From: Pseudomonas sp. BGr12 | GTDB lineage: Bacteria; Pseudomonadota; Gammaproteobacteria; Pseudomonadales; Pseudomonadaceae | Direction: 5' to 3' | NCBI RefSeq assembly: GCF_030272895.1 | Contig: NZ_JALRNF010000033.1 | Coordinates: 1-64,000, forward strand | Length of the DNA stretch: 64,000 nt | Shown: piece after piece, positions 59,341 to 64,000 of the stretch | Position numbering within the stretch: the stretch's first letter is position 1 | How the letters are laid out: the number at the start of each line of letters is the position of its first letter | Made by a program: the position numbers and the translations under genes | Notes under the pieces: model-generated | What the model was told of the DNA's origin: nothing | The model's input: the letters and a program-made list of their open reading frames with translations, nothing else | Database searches by the model: none

Positions 59341-59405
59341 GGCGACGATGCCGGCTCCCACAGGACGTGGGAGCGGCGGTGCGACGACTCGACTCGCCCC
59401 GCGAT
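59341..59405. repeat. degenerate REP-like element
   Basis: GCTCCCAC (59354-59361) pairs with GTGGGAGC (59367-59374), followed by a decayed GCGGxxx...CGCCCCGCGATA arm. It resembles a REP variant between convergent genes. Confidence 0.6.
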
Positions 59406-59425
59406 AGCAGCATCACCACTTCAGT

Positions 59426-60958
59426 TCAGGCCCCCAACCCGACCGTGGTGCGCAGGCGTCCTTCGACCCGCCGCTTGAGCCGTCGCTGCTCGATCAGCAA
59501 GCGCGACCCCTTGCCCGCATTGGCCCGTCCCCAGTCCTCGAGCAGTTCAAGGCATGAATGATCGATGTAGCTGAGGTTGGCCAACGGCACATGCAGCGTT
59601 GTGCCCGCCGGAATGCCTTCGAGCACCCGGGCCAGCGCCGGCACCTTGAGAAAAGTCGCCGCGCCGCTCAAGCGCAGTTCCCTATGTCCGGGCGCATCGA
59701 GGCTGGCCACGCTGATCTTCAAGCGTGCGGCCTTGAGCGCCAACTTGAGCAGGGTCAGGGCAAAACCGAGCAGCACACCGGTCAACAGGTCGGTGAAGAT
59801 GATTGCCAGCGCCGTGGCTGCGTAGGTGAACATCGGCATCCGGCCGTAGCGGCCCAGGCCACGGAATGCCGTGAAGTCGACCAGTTTGAAGCCGGTGTAG
59901 ACCAGCACACCCGCCAGGCTCGCCACCGGGATCTGTTGCAGCACACTACTCAGGACCACCACGAACGCCAGCAACCAGACGCCGTGCAGAATCGCCGAAA
60001 GGCGTGTCCGGGCGCCGGCCTGGACATTGGCCGAACTGCGGACGATCACCCCGGTCATCGGCAGCGCACCGAGCACGCCACAGAGCATGTTCCCCAGCCC
60101 CTGGGCTGACAGTTCTCGATCGAAGTCCGAGCGCTGGCCGTTGTGCATGCGATCGACCGCGGCAGCGGACAACAGGGTTTCGGCACTGGCGATGAAGGCC
60201 AAGGCAAAGGCGGCGACCAGCAGGTTCGGGTCAGCGAGGTTGAACAGGTCAGCCGGGTGCAACCAGCCGATGGCCTGGCTCAGGTCCGCCGGCACCTGGA
60301 CCCGGTTCACCGGCAATGCCAGGCCGATGCAGATGGCCGTCATCAGGGCGACGCCGAGCAGTGCTCCGGGTACAAAGCGCAGCGATTGCGGTCGCAACCG
60401 CTCCCATCCCCACATCACGGCGATGGTACCGAGCCCCAATGCGCCGGCCTGCCAGCCGTTACCCTGGCTTTGCAGCGGCAAGGCCTGGGTCAGGGTCGCC
60501 GGGAACCCCAGCAGGTTGGCCAGCCCCGACGGCTGCGGCGCACGGTCGAACATCACATGCACCTGGGACAACACGATCAGCACACCGATGCCGGCGAGCA
60601 TGCCGTAGACCACGGCGGGCGCCGTGACCCGGAACCAGCAGCCCAGACGCAAGCGTCCCGCCAGCAGTTGCAGCAACCCCGCCAACACCAGGATAGGCCC
60701 CAGCATCGCCACGCCATGCTGGCGCACCAGCTCGAACACCAGCACCGCCAGGCCCGCCGCCGGGCCGCTGACCTGCAGGGGCGAGCCGGCCAGCCAACCG
60801 ACCACGATGCCACCGATGATCCCGGTAATCAGGCCCTTGGCCGGGGGCATGCCCGAGGCAATGGCGATGCCCATGCACAAGGGCAGGGCAACCAGGAATA
60901 CCACCACTGAAGCCAGTAATTCGCGCGGCAATGCCGCTTTGATCTGTGTCGTGTTCAC
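59426..60958 (-). CDS. SulP family anion transporter
   Basis: A 510-aa protein with about 11-12 helices (LPLCMGIAIASGMPPAKGLITGIIGG at the family signature) and a C-terminal STAS domain (about 430-500). GTG 60958 with AAGGAG upstream is chosen over longer in-frame starts. It lies 188 bp downstream of a beta-carbonic anhydrase on the same strand, so bicarbonate is a plausible substrate; sulfate is the default annotation. Confidence 0.9.
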   Translation of the reverse strand: MNTTQIKAALPRELLASVVVFLVALPLCMGIAIASGMPPAKGLITGIIGGIVVGWLAGSPLQVSGPAAGLAVLVFELVRQHGVAMLGPILVLAGLLQLLAGRLRLGCWFRVTAPAVVYGMLAGIGVLIVLSQVHVMFDRAPQPSGLANLLGFPATLTQALPLQSQGNGWQAGALGLGTIAVMWGWERLRPQSLRFVPGALLGVALMTAICIGLALPVNRVQVPADLSQAIGWLHPADLFNLADPNLLVAAFALAFIASAETLLSAAAVDRMHNGQRSDFDRELSAQGLGNMLCGVLGALPMTGVIVRSSANVQAGARTRLSAILHGVWLLAFVVVLSSVLQQIPVASLAGVLVYTGFKLVDFTAFRGLGRYGRMPMFTYAATALAIIFTDLLTGVLLGFALTLLKLALKAARLKISVASLDAPGHRELRLSGAATFLKVPALARVLEGIPAGTTLHVPLANLSYIDHSCLELLEDWGRANAGKGSRLLIEQRRLKRRVEGRLRTTVGLGA

Positions 60959-61146
60959 CCTGTCACTCCTTCTTTCAAGGTTTACGGCCATTCCAATGGC
61001 CGACAGCACTCTTCCCTGGCGCACAGGCAGGCGCAGGCCGCCAGCGGGCTGGCAAAGGCAGTCAGGGAAATTCAAGGCAGCCGATGACCAGGCCGCACCC
61101 GTGGGGTGCAGCCGTCAATCAGCGTGTTGCGGGAAGCGAGGGACGC

Positions 61147-61866
61147 TTAGTAGCGGCCTCTCGGGGTGGCGCTAGGGATTGGCTGGCCAGCAGCCAGGGG
61201 CAGGAAACGGTCGCTTGCGGCGTCGTAGGCTTCGATCTGGCTGGTTTCGATGTCGTAGATCCAGCCATGGATGTGCAGCTGGCCGGCCGCCAGGCGCGAG
61301 GCCACCGAAGGGTGGGTGCGCAGGTGGTGCAACTGGGCGATGACGTTTTCCTTGGTCAGCACCTGCATGCTTTCATGCTCGCTGCCGCAGGAGCAGTTGT
61401 CCTCGACCACCGTGCGGGCGACCTCGGCATGACGCAACCAGGCCTTGACCGTCGGCATCTTCTCGAGGCTGTTGGGGTTGAGCACCGCACGCATGGCGCC
61501 GCAATCGGAGTGACCGCAAATGATGATGTGGTGCACGCCCAGGGCCAGCACGGCATATTCGATGGCAGTGGACACGCCACCGTTCATCTGCCCGTAGGGA
61601 GGCACGACGTTACCCACGTTACGGGTAACGAACAGGTCACCAGGGGAACTCTGGGTAATCAGCTCGGGCACAATGCGCGAGTCGGCGCAGGTGATGAACA
61701 TCGCACGAGGCGCTTGCGCGGTGGCGAGCTTCTTGAACAGCTCCTGCTGCTCGGGGAAGACTTCATGGTGAAACCGCAGGAAGCCGTCGACGATGTGCTT
61801 CAGGGCGGCATCGGCGTTCTCGGCGGGGGCAGCCGGGACGGCCTTGGATGGGTCCTTGACGGGCAT
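61147..61866 (-). CDS. beta-class carbonic anhydrase
   Basis: A 239-aa enzyme interconverting CO2 and bicarbonate. Zinc ligands Cys60, His119 and Cys122 are present (CADSR, HSDCGAM), with the Asp62-Arg64 dyad. It probably forms one unit with the SulP transporter. The N-terminal 25 residues are Ala/Pro-rich and not part of the fold. Confidence 0.94.
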   Translation of the reverse strand: MPVKDPSKAVPAAPAENADAALKHIVDGFLRFHHEVFPEQQELFKKLATAQAPRAMFITCADSRIVPELITQSSPGDLFVTRNVGNVVPPYGQMNGGVSTAIEYAVLALGVHHIIICGHSDCGAMRAVLNPNSLEKMPTVKAWLRHAEVARTVVEDNCSCGSEHESMQVLTKENVIAQLHHLRTHPSVASRLAAGQLHIHGWIYDIETSQIEAYDAASDRFLPLAAGQPIPSATPRGRY

Positions 61867-62113
61867 GATTCATCCTCTTTGACGGTTTTTTAGGTTAAGT
61901 CCATTTTACCGGGTTGATGATTCAAACAGCGCATGACTTTTGGATGACCTGCGCGCGCCAACAATCACATCATTTGTTGACTGAATTCCTACACTACTCG
62001 GAAAAACTTAACTCAAACTGAATTGCGAGGCTCTAGAACGGGCGTTCCAGAGCGTCAAAGAGCCATCTCAATAATATCAAAAAAGCATCAATGGCCAATA
62101 CCCACTACCGAAA

Positions 62114-63172
62114 TCAGAGCAACGACATCTGCCGGCCCGGGGGGCAAAAGGCACTGCAATCGAGCCCGTAGCCTTCGCGCCGGTTGAGCCCCAGGCGCCG
62201 AATGGCCTTGCTGAAACGCTGCGCCAACAGCTCGGCGAATACACCTTCACCACGCATGCGCGCACCAAAGCGACTGTCGTACAGCTCGCCGCCCCGGCTC
62301 TGGCGGATCAGGCTGAGGACATGGCTGGCACGTTGCGGGTAATGATCCTGCAACCATTGCTCGAACAGCGGCGCGACTTCCAGCGGCAGGCGCAACATCA
62401 TGTACGCCGCACTCAGGGCGCCATTGTCCCGGGCTGCCTCCAGCAGGTGCTCAAGCTCACTGTCGTTGATCATCGGGATCATCGGCGAGCACAGCACCCC
62501 GACCGCAATGCCTGCCTCACTGAGCACGCGTATAGCCCGCAACCTGGCCTTCGGCGCTGCCGCCCGGGGTTCGAGGGTGCGCTTGAGCTCGTCATCGAGC
62601 GTAGTCAGGCTGATCATTACCGACACCAGGCGTTGCCGGGCCAGCTCGCTGAGCAGGTCCAGATCGCGCAGGATCAGCGAGCCCTTGGTGACGATGGTGA
62701 CCGGGTGACGGTAACGCAGTAGTACTTCCAGCAGACGCCGGGTCAGTTGCTGCTCACGTTCGATGGGCTGGTAGGGGTCGGTGTTGGAACCCAGGTTGAT
62801 CGGCGAGCAGACATAACCCGGCTTGCTCAATTGCTGCTCCAGGACAGCAGCGGCATTGGTCTTGGCAATCAGCCTGGTTTCGAAATCGAGCCCTGGAGAC
62901 ATGTCCCAATAGGCATGGCTGGGTCGGGCGTAGCAGTAGATACAGCCATGTTCGCAACCGCGATACGGATTGATCGAGCGGTCGAAGGGCAGGTCGGGTG
63001 AGGTGTTGCGGGTAATGATGCTCTTGGCTGTCTCCATGCGCACTTCGGTGCCCTGGGTCAGGGGCACTTCCTGGTACCAGCCATCGTCTTCGGCCACCGA
63101 GTGGCTCGGGGCAAAGCGGTTGTGAGGATTATGGGTCGTGCCGCGTCCTCGCTGGGGAGCTGGAGCAACCAT
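62114..63172 (-). CDS. radical SAM protein (PA0069 family, SplB-like)
   Basis: A 352-aa protein whose 4Fe-4S site is CX3CX2C at 73-80 (CEHGCIYC), preceded by NPYRGCEH. LGSNTDPYQPIE and VTKGSLILRDLDLL are typical of the SplB-related family. Substrate is unknown. It is monocistronic and follows the window-end peptidase gene in the same direction. Confidence 0.88.
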   Translation of the reverse strand: MVAPAPQRGRGTTHNPHNRFAPSHSVAEDDGWYQEVPLTQGTEVRMETAKSIITRNTSPDLPFDRSINPYRGCEHGCIYCYARPSHAYWDMSPGLDFETRLIAKTNAAAVLEQQLSKPGYVCSPINLGSNTDPYQPIEREQQLTRRLLEVLLRYRHPVTIVTKGSLILRDLDLLSELARQRLVSVMISLTTLDDELKRTLEPRAAAPKARLRAIRVLSEAGIAVGVLCSPMIPMINDSELEHLLEAARDNGALSAAYMMLRLPLEVAPLFEQWLQDHYPQRASHVLSLIRQSRGGELYDSRFGARMRGEGVFAELLAQRFSKAIRRLGLNRREGYGLDCSAFCPPGRQMSLL

Positions 63173-63242
63173 ACTGCACCTGATACTGTTTTTTTATACA
63201 GTAAACCAGCCGACAGGGATGATCCAGCCCCGCTCGGCGGAT

Positions 63243-64000
63243 TCAGTCGGCAAGTCCGTACCAGCGCAAGAATGGCAGCGCACTCAGCGGTCGATTGAGA
63301 AACGCTTCGACACCTGTGCGAATCGGGCGAGCGGCGCCCGGCGCGAACACTTCATCCTGCAATGCTAGGCCGGTCGCCCGGTTCTTCAGACCTTCCTGTT
63401 CGAAGCGGCTGAACAGGTCGAAGGCATGGACATCGGCCCAGAGATAGCCGTAGTAGCCCACGTCATAACCGGTAACCAGGTGATCGAAGGCATGCATGGG
63501 CCGTTCAAATGCGGCCAGCGGCCAGGCGCCCGCTTTGCCGAAGCTGTCTTCGACTCTTTGCTGCACGGCACGACCATCGTCAGGGCTGCCATGCAGGTCG
63601 AGATCGAACAGCGACTTGGCCAGTTCGACTGCCAGCTTGGGACGCTCCTGCGCTTGATACCGATCGAGAACAGCCTGCAGGGTGTGCACCGACAACGACG
63701 TGCCACGCTCAAAGTGCGTCGAAATACTGGCAAGGTATGACGCAGACCAGCACCAGCGCTCAAGCAATTTGCTGGCAATCTCGAAGCCACCCGGACCCAG
63801 CTTCTGTATATCGGACAGGTGATAGTTGGCGGTCCGCACCAGCAGGTGGTGCAGGCCATGACCGAACTCGTGGAACAGCTTGCGCAGATCCAGGTGGGTC
63901 AATAGCGGTGGGGCACTGCCCTGGCCCGGAGCAATGCTGGTGAACAACGCAGCGGCAGACGTATGGTAGATCCCGTCGGCATCGGTATGACGATTGCGCA
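63243..64000 (-). CDS. M3 family oligopeptidase, 3' part (cut by window end)
   Basis: About 252 C-terminal codons of a zinc peptidase; the frame is open to the window edge, reading NRHTDADGIYHTSAA at its start. HEFGH with the downstream ERWCW glutamate are the M3 zinc ligands. The C-terminus (FLNRPLSALPFLRWYGL) differs from the PrlC/OpdA end, so it is a divergent paralogue rather than prlC. The start lies outside the window. Confidence 0.85.
   Translation of the reverse strand, partial: RNRHTDADGIYHTSAAALFTSIAPGQGSAPPLLTHLDLRKLFHEFGHGLHHLLVRTANYHLSDIQKLGPGGFEIASKLLERWCWSASYLASISTHFERGTSLSVHTLQAVLDRYQAQERPKLAVELAKSLFDLDLHGSPDDGRAVQQRVEDSFGKAGAWPLAAFERPMHAFDHLVTGYDVGYYGYLWADVHAFDLFSRFEQEGLKNRATGLALQDEVFAPGAARPIRTGVEAFLNRPLSALPFLRWYGLAD

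Overview
The window is a contiguous, gene-dense, high-GC stretch of a Pseudomonas chromosome, most likely from the P. putida/P. fluorescens side of the genus. The evidence is the glutarate block gcdG-gcdH-gcdR; the order algB-kinB-(EAL)-ampDh2-dgcH-(EEP)-dsbA-cytochrome c4-cytochrome c5-engB-polA-thrB-znuA/zur-znuCB-metNIQ; the sco-cyoE-ctaA-SURF1-cox cluster; and four REP doublets with a GCGGGC(T)TGCCCCGC core. I see no insertion sequence, prophage, CRISPR array, rRNA or tRNA. The regions that depart from a housekeeping layout are 8.6-12.4 kb (small secreted proteins and a predicted metalloprotease) and 26.0-26.9 kb (a long gene-free spacer).

Layout. 0-3.6 kb: glutarate/lysine catabolism (CoA-transferase and glutaryl-CoA dehydrogenase) with a divergent LysR regulator. 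4.0-7.0 kb: the three-subunit proton-pumping transhydrogenase pntAA-pntAB-pntB, closed by a clear terminator. 7.1-8.6 kb: an acetyl-CoA hydrolase/CoA-transferase. 8.6-12.4 kb: a DUF1127 gene and an operon of three DUF2388-type genes plus a DUF4105 HEXXH protein; both transcription units are preceded by clusters of the same ACAGTT-type element. 12.4-17.1 kb: a GFA enzyme and CitMHS, TerC and Na/Pi-type membrane proteins. 17.2-19.7 kb: an anchored M16 peptidase and a DUF5924 membrane protein. 19.7-23.3 kb: a four-gene MCE-type lipid transport operon (STAS-MlaE fusion, MlaF, MlaD, PqiC lipoprotein). 23.2-27.4 kb: an SpmAB-type membrane protein, the GltP symporter, a long spacer and two small membrane proteins.

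27.7-38.8 kb holds envelope and second-messenger control: AlgB/KinB, a CSS-EAL phosphodiesterase, the AmpDh2 amidase, the DgcH diguanylate cyclase, an EEP-family hydrolase, DsbA, two c-type cytochromes and the ribosome-assembly GTPase EngB. Between engB and polA I recognise the sRNA ErsA on the minus strand, from an AlgU-like promoter, a transcript of about 131 nt and a U8 terminator with a C-rich loop. 39.0-43.2 kb: polA, a DUF2782 protein and thrB. 43.2-49.8 kb: zinc uptake (znuA diverging from zur-znuC-znuB over a candidate Zur box), a lipoprotein, and metNIQ. 49.9-58.3 kb: the aa3-type cytochrome c oxidase (CoxB carries a fused heme c domain) with its heme A and copper assembly factors. 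This includes an unnamed 197-aa protein with a CX3C motif that may be a Sco-like copper or redox protein. 58.7-64 kb: a conserved hypothetical, a SulP transporter next to a beta-carbonic anhydrase, a radical SAM protein and the 3' part of an M3 peptidase cut by the window end.

Functional links: cytochromes c4/c5, DsbA and the cox cluster serve respiration and periplasmic redox. AlgB/KinB, ErsA, DgcH, the CSS-EAL protein and AmpDh2 are envelope, exopolysaccharide and biofilm functions. The least understood unit, and the best candidate for something undescribed, is the DUF1127/DUF2388/DUF4105 island with its shared operator-like repeats.
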